Of a stretch of DNA of 64,000 bases, positions 16,515-24,891 are shown in pieces. The position numbers were made by a program, and so were the translations under genes. Each line of letters starts with the position of its first letter. The first letter of the stretch is position 1. Source of the DNA: JAJAZB01 sp964244295 (GTDB lineage: Bacteria; Bacteroidota; Bacteroidia; Cytophagales; Spirosomataceae); the NCBI GenBank assembly GCA_964244295.1, contig CAXTIG010000033.1, forward strand, positions 17,952 to 81,951, in the 5' to 3' direction. The notes under the pieces were generated by a model. It saw only the letters and a program-made list of their open reading frames with translations, searched no databases and was not told where the DNA came from.

Positions 16515-17276
16515 TTAAAACGACTTCACGATGTTGACGAACTCCCTCGATTTGAGCGAAGCGCCGCCAATCAGCCCGCCGTCTACGTCGGGTTGGGCGA
16601 AGAGGTCGGCGGCGTTTTTCTCGTTGCAACTCCCACCGTACAGAATCGTCGTGTCGTCGGCCACCTGAGGGCCGTAGTTCCCGGCCAGGTGCACCCGCAG
16701 GGCGGCGTGCATATCCTGCGCCTGCTGGCTGCTGGCTGTTAGGCCCGTACCGATGGCCCAGATGGGTTCGTAAGCAATGACCACGTTGGCAAACGCTTCC
16801 GCCGACAGGTGAAATAAACTCTCCGTCAACTGGTTTTGCACCAGAGCCACGTAGTCGCCGCCTTCGCGCTGTTCGAGGCTTTCGCCGCAGCAAAAAATGG
16901 GCTTCAGGCCGTTGGCCAGGGCGCTGGTTACTTTTTCGGCCAGTTGGGCGGCCGTTTCGCCGAAATACTGCCGCCGCTCACTGTGACCTAAAATCACGTA
17001 GCCTACGCCGATGGACCGGAGCATCGGGGCCGACACCTCGCCCGTGTAGGCACCGGCGGCTTTTTCGTGGCAATTTTGCGCGCCCAGAAACACGTTCCGG
17101 CTGGTTTCAAGGTACCGGTTGAGCGTGCTCAGGTAGGCCGTGGGCGGACACAGTACCACCGTGACCGGCTCGGTAACTTCGTCGCTTACCATGTTGATCA
17201 CCTCCGAGGTCAGCGCCAGGGCTTCGTGGAGGGTTTTGTTCATTTTCCAGTTACCGGCTACGAGTTGTTTGCGCAT
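16515..17276 (-). CDS. tpiA: Triose-phosphate isomerase
   Basis: This 253-residue enzyme interconverts glyceraldehyde 3-phosphate and dihydroxyacetone phosphate in glycolysis. Diagnostic residues are visible: substrate-binding N-x-K in MRKQLVAGNWKMN, the catalytic His in LGHSERR, the catalytic Glu in VIAYEPIWAIGTG (followed by loop 6), and the phosphate-binding ILYGGS and GGLIGGASL. Length matches the family. The ATG at 17276 (MRKQLVAGNW) is the normal family start. It is flanked by heptad repeats on both sides. Confidence 0.97.
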   Translation of the reverse strand: MRKQLVAGNWKMNKTLHEALALTSEVINMVSDEVTEPVTVVLCPPTAYLSTLNRYLETSRNVFLGAQNCHEKAAGAYTGEVSAPMLRSIGVGYVILGHSERRQYFGETAAQLAEKVTSALANGLKPIFCCGESLEQREGGDYVALVQNQLTESLFHLSAEAFANVVIAYEPIWAIGTGLTASSQQAQDMHAALRVHLAGNYGPQVADDTTILYGGSCNEKNAADLFAQPDVDGGLIGGASLKSREFVNIVKSF

Positions 17277-17289
17277 GGATGGGTAGGGG

Positions 17290-17377
17290 GGTGTTGGTTT
17301 AGGGTTTTGGTTTGGAAATTCCTTTCGGGAAGAAAAATTTAGTGAACCCAAAACCGCAAACCAAAAACCGTAAACCG
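17290..17377. repeat. Heptad-structured inverted repeat upstream of tpiA
   Basis: The right arm reads AAAACCG, CAAACCA, AAAACCG, TAAACCG; the left arm GTGTTGG, TTTAGGG, TTTTGGT is its approximate complement. It lies in the tpiA leader, so a hairpin there might affect translation or stability of the message. Confidence 0.75.
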
Positions 17378-17502
17378 TGTTTTGAAGGCGAAATAACTAA
17401 AATTCCCGCCGCCTGAGACATTGGTCGTACCGATGGTCAATCAAGTCTTGGAATTTCACCATTTCATCGGTAGTTTCACCTTCGTAACTTGTACTTCTCA
17501 AC

Positions 17503-18771
17503 ATGAAATCCGCAGCATCCGGCGGTTTCAACCCGCTGCTTTGGCTTCTGACCCTGTGGTTTCTGGTGCCGGGCAGCTCTGTGGCCCTGGCTCAGAATAA
17601 ATTCGGTTTTTCTCTGCGTGGTCGGCAAACCCAGACGCGGATTCCATTCCAGTTGCACTCCAACCTGATTCTGGTACCGGTGAAGCTCAATAATTCCGAC
17701 ACGCTCCAGTTTATTCTCGATACCGGCGTGAGCACCACCATCCTCACCGACCCGCACGCGATCACGCCCGGTACGCTGAAGTCCGTCCGCCGGGTGCAGA
17801 TTGCCGGGGCGGGCGAGGGGGCCAGCCTCACGGCCTCGGTGGCTCTGGGCGCTACGCTCCGCATGGGCGACATGGTAGGTTACAACCAGACCGTCGTCAT
17901 GCTCGACGAGGATGCCCTTGCCCTTTCGGAGTACGTCGGGGTGCCCGTACACGGCATTTTCGGGTACGACATCTTTAATAATTTCGTGGTGACGATTGAT
18001 TTCACTACCCGCGAAATCATCCTTGAAAACCCTGGTCGCTACCGCTACACCCGGCGCAAGGGCGAGAAATACCCCATCACCATCGAAGACACCAAGCCGT
18101 ATTTCAGTGCCGTGGCCGTGGTGGACCACGAGCGGACCGTCCCCCTGCGGCTGCTCATCGACACGGGGGCCGGGCACGCGCTTTCGCTTGACGTGCATTC
18201 GCGCAGCGAAATTCGCCAGCCCGCCAAAGTGGTGCGGGCGCAGTTGGGTCGGGGCCTGAGCGGAGTGATCAACGGCAACATCGGGCGGGTGGAGAAAGTC
18301 CGTATTGGCACGGTGGAGTTGAGCAACATCCTGGCCTGTTTTCCCGACAGCCTGGCCTACGGCCTGAAAATCGCTCAGCGCGAAACCCGGCAAGGCAACA
18401 TCGGCTGCGAATTACTGCGCCGGTTTAAAGTCACCTTCAATTACCCTGAGCAGTACATGGTGCTCAAGCCCGTGAAGCGCAACCTGCGCGAAGCCTTCGA
18501 GCACAACATGAGCGGCATGGAACTCATCGCCAAGGGGCAGGATTTTCACCAATTCATCATCGACCGGGTGCTGGATGATTCGCCCGCTTCCCTGGCGGGC
18601 TTGCAAGGCGGCGACGAGTTGATCTCGATCAATGGGCAGTATTGCCGGAACATGACTATTTCTGACATCTACAAAGTGTTGCAACGCGGCGATGGGCGCG
18701 AAATCGTCCTGGCCGCCAAGCGCAACGGGCAGTTGTTTATCACCAGTTTTGAGTTGAGACGGGTGATTTGA
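17503..18771 (+). CDS. Secreted retropepsin-like aspartyl protease with PDZ domain
   Basis: This 422-residue protein has a signal peptide (to about residue 31), two copies of a retroviral-type aspartyl protease fold each with a D-T-G motif (FILDTGVSTTIL near residue 73 and LLIDTGAGHALSL near 219), and a C-terminal PDZ domain (about 350-420) with SPASLAGLQGGDELISING. The two D-T-G sites within one chain would make a pseudo-dimeric active site. Family members are common in Bacteroidota and are annotated as aspartyl protease family proteins; natural substrates are unknown. The gene stands alone, with an interspersed inverted repeat and a terminator downstream. Confidence 0.88.
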   Translation: MKSAASGGFNPLLWLLTLWFLVPGSSVALAQNKFGFSLRGRQTQTRIPFQLHSNLILVPVKLNNSDTLQFILDTGVSTTILTDPHAITPGTLKSVRRVQIAGAGEGASLTASVALGATLRMGDMVGYNQTVVMLDEDALALSEYVGVPVHGIFGYDIFNNFVVTIDFTTREIILENPGRYRYTRRKGEKYPITIEDTKPYFSAVAVVDHERTVPLRLLIDTGAGHALSLDVHSRSEIRQPAKVVRAQLGRGLSGVINGNIGRVEKVRIGTVELSNILACFPDSLAYGLKIAQRETRQGNIGCELLRRFKVTFNYPEQYMVLKPVKRNLREAFEHNMSGMELIAKGQDFHQFIIDRVLDDSPASLAGLQGGDELISINGQYCRNMTISDIYKVLQRGDGREIVLAAKRNGQLFITSFELRRVI

Positions 18772-18774
18772 TTT

Positions 18775-18884
18775 GTCTGAACCGCGATTGGCCTGAGTTT
18801 GAGGATTTTCAGGATGACAAAATTAAGAAATCGAAAATCAGCCATCTTGTAAATCCTTAAATCCAGGCCAATCGTGGTTCAGAC
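18775..18884. repeat. Interspersed inverted repeat with GTCTGAACCRCGATTGGCC ends
   Basis: The left end TGTCTGAACCGCGATTGGCC is complementary to the right end at 18864-18884, with internal complementary pieces GGATTTTCAGGATGAC and TTGTAAATCCTTAAATCC. It is not heptad-structured. It lies just after the stop of the protease gene. Confidence 0.8.
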
Positions 18885-18892
18885 GAAAGCAC

Positions 18893-18927
18893 AAAAAGCC
18901 GTCCCGAATACTCGGGACGGCTTTTCT
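18893..18927. terminator. Rho-independent terminator, both strands
   Basis: A perfect stem AAAGCCGTCCCGA / TCGGGACGGCTTT with loop ATAC is flanked by A and T runs on both sides. It serves the convergent protease gene (plus) and rpmB (minus). Confidence 0.93.
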
Positions 18928-18952
18928 ATGAAAATCTTGCGGGGAAAACTGC

Positions 18953-19192
18953 TTACAGCGCCAGCGTACCTTTGGCTTTGGCTTCGCGCAACACAGCTTC
19001 GATGCCCTTTTTGTTGATGGTGCGAATGACCGAGGTCGCCACTTTTAGTTCGATCCAACGGTCTTCCGAAGCGAGGTAAAACCGCTTGCGTTGCAGGTTG
19101 GGGAAGAACTTGCGTTTGGTCTTGTTATTGGCGTGGGAAACGTTGTTACCCACCTGCGTTTTCTTTCCGGAAACTTGACAAACCCGTGCCAT
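18953..19192 (-). CDS. rpmB: 50S ribosomal protein L28
   Basis: This 79-residue basic protein has the family pattern MARVCQVSGKKTQVGNNVSHANNKTKR, then FFPNLQRKRFYLASEDRWIELKVATSVIRTINKKG. It is part of the large ribosomal subunit. In many Bacteroidota rpmG (L33) and a DUF4295 gene follow rpmB; here the gene is followed only by a terminator, so those genes must lie elsewhere. Confidence 0.97.
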   Translation of the reverse strand: MARVCQVSGKKTQVGNNVSHANNKTKRKFFPNLQRKRFYLASEDRWIELKVATSVIRTINKKGIEAVLREAKAKGTLAL

Positions 19193-19220
19193 ACTCGTTC
19201 AGTGCTTGAAAATGAGAGCG

Positions 19221-19228
19221 CAAAAGTG
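19221..19228 (-). promoter_or_regulatory. Candidate -7 promoter element of rpmB
   Basis: On the minus strand this reads CACTTTTG, one base off TAnnTTTG, 29 bases before the rpmB start, in an otherwise gene-free gap. The upstream element is unclear. Confidence 0.3.
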
Positions 19229-19285
19229 CGGCTTTTTCCTGAACTATCCAACGTCAGACTGAAGATTATCCTTGATTTTCGGGAG

Positions 19286-19504
19286 TCATGGCGCTTCGAA
19301 TTTTTCAAAACCTTCGGTTCGGGGGTTGTTTTTCAAAAAACCGTAAGGGCAATGCCGGCATCCGCTTTGGCAGCAATAGCCCCGCTCGAGGTGATGCGCT
19401 TCGGTAAATACTACCCGTCCGTACTCGTCGAGGTAGTACTCGTGCGGCTTCAGGCCGAAGTCCGATTTTGGGGATCTACGCCTGGAATCGTTTGAAAAAT
19501 TCAT
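19286..19504 (-). CDS. DUF5522 domain small cysteine-rich protein
   Basis: This 72-residue protein contains EYYLDEYGRVVFTEAHHL followed by RGYCCQSGCRHCPYGF, the conserved core of the DUF5522 family. The four clustered cysteines (C-C-x3-C-x2-C) suggest a metal-binding site. Function unknown. The first 15-20 residues (MNFSNDSRRRSPKSDFG) lie outside the family core, so the start may be further inside or the upstream region may be a degraded gene. Confidence 0.82.
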   Translation of the reverse strand: MNFSNDSRRRSPKSDFGLKPHEYYLDEYGRVVFTEAHHLERGYCCQSGCRHCPYGFLKNNPRTEGFEKFEAP

Positions 19505-19919
19505 GGAATTGGTGGGAATGCTTCGGCAGTATCAACGGAGCGTCGAATCGGAATGTTTGGCGATGGAACTGGCAATTCCGGCGCTTTTTACCGAAGTTCG
19601 CCCTTTCATCTTTTCCGAAATTCCCGTGGGCAACGCCCGACTGAACCGTTTCTCCCAGCCAATCAACGCGAGTAAAATCCGCCGTTGCGCAGGAGATTGC
19701 GCGCTGCACGGACACTTCTGCAAAATCGACCGCATCGGGGCCAGCACCCGCCGCCTGTTGCACGTCATCGGGACGAATAGTTTCATCTAAGTTTTGAAAA
19801 TGGTACGTACCGCCTTCGGAATCTCCGTCGGCGGGAATCGGTGCGGGCCGTTTGGTTCGCTCTAACTCCTAACTCCCGGTCTGTGCCACAGACCGGAACT
19901 TCCCCCATTTTCAACTCCG
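19505..19919. other. Gene-poor region, possible gene remnant
   Basis: No convincing intact gene was seen. On the minus strand the end near 19786 reads MKLFV in one frame and P-DDVQQ in the next, and D-F-T-R-V-x-W-L-G-E-T further on. This faintly resembles an RNA 2',3'-cyclic phosphodiesterase (ThpR) N-terminus with a frameshift, but the region is too short and divergent to call. A small hairpin (19876-19896) precedes rocD. Confidence 0.35.
19876..19896. repeat. Short perfect palindrome upstream of rocD
   Basis: CCGGTCTGTG, one C, then CACAGACCGG forms a perfect 10-bp hairpin 24 bases before the rocD start. It could be an operator or a small repeat unit; no T-run follows, so it is not a clear terminator. 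Confidence 0.6.
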
Positions 19920-21167
19920 ATGGAAACCCTCACGACTGCCCTTTCTTCCGCCGCCCAGCGGCTCATCGACTTCGAAGAGCGCCACGGGGCGCACAATTAT
20001 CACCCCCTGCCCGTAGTGCTCAGCCGGGGTCGGGGCGTTCACGTTTGGGACGTGGACGGGCGGCAATACCTCGATTTTCTTTCTGCTTATTCCGCCGTCA
20101 ACCAGGGGCACTGCCACCCGCGCATCGTAGCCGCGCTCAACGAGCAGGCCCAACGACTGACGCTCACCTCGCGGGCTTTTTACAACGATCAACTCGGCGA
20201 AACCGAGTGCTACCTCTGCGAATATTTCGGTTACGACAAAGCCCTGTTGATGAATTCGGGGGTGGAAGGCGGCGAAACTGCCCTGAAACTCAGCCGCAAG
20301 TGGGCCTACAAGGTGAAGGGGATTCCGCAGGATTCTGCCAAAACCGTGTTCGCCACCGGCAACTTCTGGGGCCGCACGATGGCCGCCATTTCTTCCTCGA
20401 CCGATCCCAGCAGTACCCGCGACTACGGCCCCCTGCTGCCCGGCTACCAACTCGTGCCCTACAACGACCTGCCCGCGCTCGAAGCGGTCTTCGCCGCCGA
20501 CCCGCACATCGCCGGGTTCATGGTCGAACCCATCCAGGGCGAGGCGGGCGTAGTGGTGCCCGACGCGGGTTACCTGCGCGGCGTACGCGAGTTGTGTACG
20601 CGGTACAACGTGCTCTTCATCGCCGACGAAGTGCAAACCGGCCTGGGCCGCACGGGTCGCCGCCTCGCCTGCGACCACGAGGGCGTACGGCCCGATTTGC
20701 TGGTGCTGGGAAAAGCCCTCTCCGGCGGCGTGTACCCGGTGAGCTGCGTGCTGGCCGACGACGAGGTGATGCTCACCATCCGCCCCGGCGAACACGGCTC
20801 CACCTACGGCGGCAACCCCCTGGCCAGCGCCGTGACCCGTGCTGCCCTCAACGTGCTGCGCGAGGAAGGCTTGGCCGAAAACGCCGAAACGATGGGCGAA
20901 CTCTTCCGCCAGCGGATGCAGGAATTGGCAGAAAAAACGGCCCTGATTACCGCCGTGCGCGGCAAAGGCTTGCTCAATGCCGTCGTCATCGATGACACCG
21001 AAGACGGCAATACGGCCTGGAATCTGTGCCTTCAACTCATGGAAGCGGGCCTGTTGGCCAAACCCACCCACGGCAACAAAATCCGGTTTGCTCCGCCACT
21101 GGTCATCAGCCGGAAGGAGATGGAGGAAGCCTGCGGGATTATCGGGCGGGTGGTGCTGGGGTTTTAG
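19920..21167 (+). CDS. rocD: Ornithine--oxo-acid transaminase
   Basis: This 415-residue class III PLP-dependent aminotransferase would convert ornithine and 2-oxoglutarate to glutamate semialdehyde and glutamate. Visible blocks are YLDFLSAYSAVNQGHCHPRI, LLMNSGVEGGETALKLSRKW, FWGRTMAAISSSTDP, the cofactor aspartate in LFIADEVQTGLGRTG, the PLP-lysine region LLVLGKALSGGVYPVS, and GEHGSTYGGNPLA. These match ornithine aminotransferase better than acetylornithine or GABA transaminases. It stands alone, in convergent orientation with the GT2 gene. Confidence 0.94.
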   Translation: METLTTALSSAAQRLIDFEERHGAHNYHPLPVVLSRGRGVHVWDVDGRQYLDFLSAYSAVNQGHCHPRIVAALNEQAQRLTLTSRAFYNDQLGETECYLCEYFGYDKALLMNSGVEGGETALKLSRKWAYKVKGIPQDSAKTVFATGNFWGRTMAAISSSTDPSSTRDYGPLLPGYQLVPYNDLPALEAVFAADPHIAGFMVEPIQGEAGVVVPDAGYLRGVRELCTRYNVLFIADEVQTGLGRTGRRLACDHEGVRPDLLVLGKALSGGVYPVSCVLADDEVMLTIRPGEHGSTYGGNPLASAVTRAALNVLREEGLAENAETMGELFRQRMQELAEKTALITAVRGKGLLNAVVIDDTEDGNTAWNLCLQLMEAGLLAKPTHGNKIRFAPPLVISRKEMEEACGIIGRVVLGF

Positions 21168-21259
21168 AAACAGGAAACAAGAGACGGGAGACAAGAAACA
21201 GGAGAACCCTTGCTTTTCTTGTCTCTTGTTTCCTGTTTCTCATCTCTTGTTTCTCATCT
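21168..21259. repeat. Heptad-structured inverted repeat, two-way terminator
   Basis: The left arm is GAAACAG, GAAACAA, GAGACGG, GAGACAA, GAAACAG; the right arm TTCTTGT, CTCTTGT, TTCCTGT, TTCTCAT, CTCTTGT, TTCTCAT. It lies exactly between the stop codons of the convergent rocD and GT2 genes, and overlaps the last codons of the latter. Confidence 0.85.
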
Positions 21260-22003
21260 TGAATAATGCCGGAAAAAGCTCTTCACCTTCAATTCAATCA
21301 CGCCCATCACCGCTTCGCGGAAAATTTTGGTGGACATTTTGGACGTGCCCAGGGTGCGGTCGGTGAAAATAATGGGGACCTCTTTCAGTCGAAAACCGTA
21401 TTTCCAGGCCGTAAATTTCATCTCGATCTGGAAGGCATAACCCACGAACCGGATGCGGTCGAGGGGGATGGTTTCGAGTACCCGGCGATGGTAGCATTTG
21501 AAGCCTGCCGTGGCGTCGCGCACGGGCATTCCGGTGATGAAGCGCACGTAGGTTCCGGCAAAATACGACATCAGCACCCGACCCATCGGCCAGTTGACTA
21601 CGTTGACCCCGTTGATGTATCGTGAGCCAATGGCCAGGTCGTAGCCTTCGTCGGCACAGGCGGTGTAGAGCCGCACCAGATCGTCGGGATTGTGCGAAAA
21701 ATCGGCGTCCATCTCGAACAAATACGCGTAACCGCGCTCCAGGCCGAATTTAAATCCCGCGATGTAAGCCGTGCCCAGACCGAGTTTACCCCGGCGTTCG
21801 AGCAGGTGCAGGCGGTCGGGAAATTCGGTTTGGAGTGCTTTTACCTTCGCTCCGGTGCCGTCGGGCGAGCCGTCATCGACCACGAGCAGATCGAAAACGG
21901 GTTCGAGGCTCATCACCTTCCGCACGATGGCCTCGATGTTTTCAATTTCGTTGAAGGTTGGAATGATGGCCAGGCGTTCCCGCGTGGCAGAGGTACTGTT
22001 CAT
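21254..22003 (-). CDS. GT2 glycosyltransferase, polyprenol monophosphomannose synthase type
   Basis: This 249-residue protein has the GT-A fold motifs of dolichol-phosphate mannosyltransferases: IPTFNEIENIEAIV near the start, LVVDDGSPDGTGAKV (UDP/GDP-sugar binding), and the metal-binding MDADFSHNP. A PVRDATAGFKCYHRRVLE block and the C-terminal GTSKMSTKIFREAVMGV are typical for the DPM1 group. It would transfer a sugar to polyprenyl phosphate, supplying donors for GT-C enzymes such as those at 49187-52702 (inference). No C-terminal membrane segments, so it is a peripheral enzyme. Confidence 0.92.
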   Translation of the reverse strand: MNSTSATRERLAIIPTFNEIENIEAIVRKVMSLEPVFDLLVVDDGSPDGTGAKVKALQTEFPDRLHLLERRGKLGLGTAYIAGFKFGLERGYAYLFEMDADFSHNPDDLVRLYTACADEGYDLAIGSRYINGVNVVNWPMGRVLMSYFAGTYVRFITGMPVRDATAGFKCYHRRVLETIPLDRIRFVGYAFQIEMKFTAWKYGFRLKEVPIIFTDRTLGTSKMSTKIFREAVMGVIELKVKSFFRHYSR

Positions 22004-22095
22004 GGAAAACGCCCGGTTCTTCTCGATAAAAACGCAGTCGAACGGTCAGGGGCCGGATCGGTGAAAGGTGGAGTTTGTTCGCTAAAACTACGGTT

Positions 22096-23439
22096 CTAAC
22101 GCAGAACCACCAATTTTTCGGCGAGCTGGCGCCCTTTCTCTAGCCCGTCGGACAGCGAAACGCCCCCCAGCCAGTTGGTGCAGAAATGCAGCCCATCCGC
22201 TTCGTAGGTTGGGGCCAGGCGCTGCGCAGGCAGCGCATCGGCGTTGTACTGCGGAATGGCCCGCTCCCAGCGAAACAGCCGCTGGAAGGTCGGCTCTCCG
22301 CTGATGCCGAAGGCCTCGCGGAGTTCGACCCCGAGGCGGCGCAGCAGTTCCCCTTCCGGCAGGCGGGCGTGGCGGGGGGCCTGAGTTCCTCCTACAAAAC
22401 TGGTCAGCAGCACCTCGTCGGGCGGGCAACGCTGCCCGAACACCGAACTGCTCCACAAGTGCCCGGCGGCGAAACGCCCTTCCACGGCGGGGTTCAAACC
22501 CCCGAAGCCTTGCAGCGGGTGCGCCACGTCGGCGCGGCGGAAGGCCGTGTGAACCACCGTCATGGGCGGGTACTGGATTTGTTTCAACGCCTCCGAAAAC
22601 CGGGGCAAACTTTCTCGAAACCACTCCGCTGCCACGTAAGCAGGGGCCGTAATCACGAGTTTTTGGAACCGGGCCGTTCCCTGGCTGGTGTGCAGCCGCC
22701 AGCCGCCACCGCTGGTTTTTGCCACCGAAAATACTTCGGTGTCGGGTTCAAAACCCGTTAGGTTTTGGGCCAGGGCGTTGGTGAGGGTTTGCAGGCCGTT
22801 TTGGAAACTCACCGATTCGCGCCGCTGGCCGCCCCGGTTTTTGAGAAATCCTTTCAGCACCGAACCGTAGCGGGTTTCGTAGTCGAGCAGCGAAGGGAAC
22901 GTGCTGCTGACGAGCAACTGCCGGGGGTCGCCGGCGTAAATGCCCGCCACGAAGGGGTCGAGGGCGTAGGACACGAGTTCGGGCGAAAACCGCCGCTCGA
23001 AAAACTCGGCCAGGGTTTCGCCTTCCGGCGAGCGGCTTTTCAGGGTCCGTTCGCGCCAGAGCGCCAGCAAGGTTTTAATCCCGAAAAAAGGCCGCTCGCC
23101 CCGGTACCCAAGCAACAGGCTGAGCGGCCCGGAGGGCAATTTGCGGTACGATCCCCGGCGAAAAACAAACCGGTCGTTGCCCACCGGATTGGCCGGAAGC
23201 AGGGCGTCGCGCAGGTTCAGGTCGTTGAGCAGGGTCTTGGTGTCGGCGTCGAGCAGGAGCGAATTCGGCCCCAATTCGCGGAGGTAGGCCCCCTCGCGCA
23301 CCGAACGGATGTAGCCGCCGGGTTGGGAGCAGCGCTCCAGCAGCCGGTAGGGAATTCCGGCCCGTTGGAGATGCCAGGCCGTAGCGAGACCCGCCAGGCC
23401 CGCTCCCAGAATGCCGATGGGGGAGGATTCGGTGCTCAT
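22096..23439 (-). CDS. hemG: Protoporphyrinogen/coproporphyrinogen oxidase
   Basis: This 447-residue FAD enzyme has the dinucleotide motif IGILGAGLAGLATAWHLQRAG, the ERCSQPGGYIRS block, ELGPNSLLLD, and a C-terminal LHFCTNWLGGVSLSDGLEKGRQLA FAD-binding segment. These identify the HemY-type haem biosynthesis oxidases (often named hemG in Bacteroidota), which oxidise the porphyrinogen ring late in haem synthesis. It overlaps the DUF4296 gene by four bases (TCAT on the plus strand), so the two are translationally coupled. No other haem genes are in the window. Confidence 0.9.
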   Translation of the reverse strand: MSTESSPIGILGAGLAGLATAWHLQRAGIPYRLLERCSQPGGYIRSVREGAYLRELGPNSLLLDADTKTLLNDLNLRDALLPANPVGNDRFVFRRGSYRKLPSGPLSLLLGYRGERPFFGIKTLLALWRERTLKSRSPEGETLAEFFERRFSPELVSYALDPFVAGIYAGDPRQLLVSSTFPSLLDYETRYGSVLKGFLKNRGGQRRESVSFQNGLQTLTNALAQNLTGFEPDTEVFSVAKTSGGGWRLHTSQGTARFQKLVITAPAYVAAEWFRESLPRFSEALKQIQYPPMTVVHTAFRRADVAHPLQGFGGLNPAVEGRFAAGHLWSSSVFGQRCPPDEVLLTSFVGGTQAPRHARLPEGELLRRLGVELREAFGISGEPTFQRLFRWERAIPQYNADALPAQRLAPTYEADGLHFCTNWLGGVSLSDGLEKGRQLAEKLVVLR

Positions 23440-23810
23440 TTGGGCCGGAGGGAATCGCCGATGGGGTTGGCTTTCAGACGATCCTCCATCGTTTGCAGGC
23501 TGTCGCGCACGCCCCGGTAAATTTCCTGAAACTGCTCGGGTCGGCTGGCGTAGTAAAAATAGCTGCGCCGGTAGGCGGCGGTGTCGTACCCGTATTTTTT
23601 GTAAATCCGCCGTTCGAGGGTTTGGAACACCACCATCGCTGAATCCTGTGAACGCAGGCCCAAGCCCGAAACCCGTTGTTCGCCGAGGTGAATGTCGCGT
23701 AGAATCAGCGTCATTTTTTCCTTCGGAATCAGGTCTTTAGGCCGGTCGGGGTCGGTCTGGCAAGCCAGTAGCAGCAGGAGCACCGCCGGAATGATTACTT
23801 TTGTATTCAT
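23436..23810 (-). CDS. DUF4296 lipoprotein
   Basis: This 124-residue protein starts with a lipoprotein signal (MNTKVIIPAVLLLLLACQ, lipobox LLAC). The body contains IPKEKMTLILRDIHLGEQRV and IYKKYGYDTAAYRRSYFYYASRPEQF, the characteristic pattern of DUF4296, a helical Bacteroidota lipoprotein family of unknown role. The four-base overlap with hemG places both in one transcript. The start was fixed by the lipoprotein signal. Confidence 0.87.
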   Translation of the reverse strand: MNTKVIIPAVLLLLLACQTDPDRPKDLIPKEKMTLILRDIHLGEQRVSGLGLRSQDSAMVVFQTLERRIYKKYGYDTAAYRRSYFYYASRPEQFQEIYRGVRDSLQTMEDRLKANPIGDSLRPK

Positions 23811-23818
23811 ACGTGGAG

Positions 23819-23826
23819 CAAAGGTA
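23819..23826 (-). promoter_or_regulatory. Candidate -7 promoter element of the DUF4296-hemG operon
   Basis: On the minus strand this reads TACCTTTG, an exact TAnnTTTG match only 8 bases before the ATG at 23810, which would give a very short or absent leader. A matching upstream TTTG was not found. Confidence 0.4.
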
Positions 23827-23892
23827 GGGGGAGATGGGGTATGGTGGATTTTGGATAAGTTACTGCCGGAAGAAAAGCCCTGTTCCACAGTG

Positions 23893-23979
23893 GCTGTCCT
23901 CCTGAAAGGACCTCGTTGGCCTATCCTAGGATTTCAGGAGACGCTCCGGTGGGCTAACAAGGTCCTTCCAGGATGACAG
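23893..23979. repeat. CTGTCATCCTGGAAGGACC palindromic repeat
   Basis: Left arm CTGTCCTCCTGAAAGGACCT and right arm AGGTCCTTCCAGGATGACAG are near complements around an AT/GC mixed centre. It lies in the gap between the divergent DUF4296 and DUF58 genes. Confidence 0.82.
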
Positions 23980-24029
23980 ATCTTTTCTTTGGTATTCAGT
24001 ATCCTGCATCCACCATCCGGTATAATCTC

Positions 24030-24890
24030 ATGGAAAACCTGATCGCCAAACTCCGGAAGTACGAAATCCGCATCCGCAAGGCCGTCAATGGACAGATGCA
24101 CGGCAACTTCCGCTCGGTCTTCAAAGGGTCGGGGCTGGAGTTTACCGATTTGCGGCTCTACCAGTACGGCGACGACATCCGCCTCATCGACTGGAATACC
24201 TCGGCGAAAGGACACGGCACGTTCATCAAGATTTTTAAGGAAGAAAAAGAGCAGACCGTTTTTTTCATGGTTGACGTGAGCGCTTCGCAGCAAATTGGCA
24301 GCGTGGAGCGCTCGAAACTCGACACGACGAAGGAAATTTGTGGGGTACTGGCGCTCTCGGCCATCAAAGAGGCCAGCCACGTGGGCTTGTATTGTTTTTC
24401 GGATAAAAAAGAAAAATACATGCCCCCGGCCAACAGCCTCAAACACGGCTACCAGATGATTCTGGAGTTGTTCCGGCTCCGGCCCGAATCGGCCAAAACC
24501 TGCCTGACCGACGCGCTCGGCTTTGCCCTGGGTGCGCTCAAGCGCCGCAGCGTGGTGATTCTGATTTCCGATTTTATCGACAACGGCTACGAAAAAAACC
24601 TCAAAGCCCTGGCCCGCAAGCACGATCTGGTGGTGATTCACCTCTTCGACCAGCGCGAGGTAAACCTGCCCCGGCTGGGTATCATCCCGGTTTTCGACAC
24701 CGAAAGCCGCCGGACGGTGTGGGTAAATACCGCCTCGCGCCGGTTCCGGACCCGAATGCAGAACGTTTTTCAAAATAACCAGCAGCAACTCGAACAGTTG
24801 TGTAAGGAGTTTAAGGCCAACTACATCGCCATCGACTCGGCGGAAGATTTTGTGCCCCCGCTCATCCGGCTATTTCGGGTGAGGGAGTGA
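24030..24890 (+). CDS. DUF58 domain protein of the Bat (aerotolerance) operon
   Basis: This 286-residue cytoplasmic protein shows the DUF58 pattern: GNFRSVFKGSGLEFTDLRLYQYGDDIRLIDWNTSAKGHGTFIKIFKEE, followed by a von Willebrand A-like fold (VFFMVDVSASQ, VVILISDFIDNGYE). DUF58 proteins accompany MoxR ATPases and BatA/BatB proteins and are thought to help assemble or fold envelope complexes. The ATG at 24030 (MENLIAKLRKYEIRIRK) fits the family N-terminus. The next gene starts one base after this stop. No MoxR gene lies upstream, where one usually sits. Confidence 0.92.
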   Translation: MENLIAKLRKYEIRIRKAVNGQMHGNFRSVFKGSGLEFTDLRLYQYGDDIRLIDWNTSAKGHGTFIKIFKEEKEQTVFFMVDVSASQQIGSVERSKLDTTKEICGVLALSAIKEASHVGLYCFSDKKEKYMPPANSLKHGYQMILELFRLRPESAKTCLTDALGFALGALKRRSVVILISDFIDNGYEKNLKALARKHDLVVIHLFDQREVNLPRLGIIPVFDTESRRTVWVNTASRRFRTRMQNVFQNNQQQLEQLCKEFKANYIAIDSAEDFVPPLIRLFRVRE

Positions 24891-24891
24891 A

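Noticed and set aside
19841..20995. Open frames on both strands overlapping rocD
   Set aside because: Low-complexity Arg/Gly/His-rich products; the rocD frame is unambiguous.
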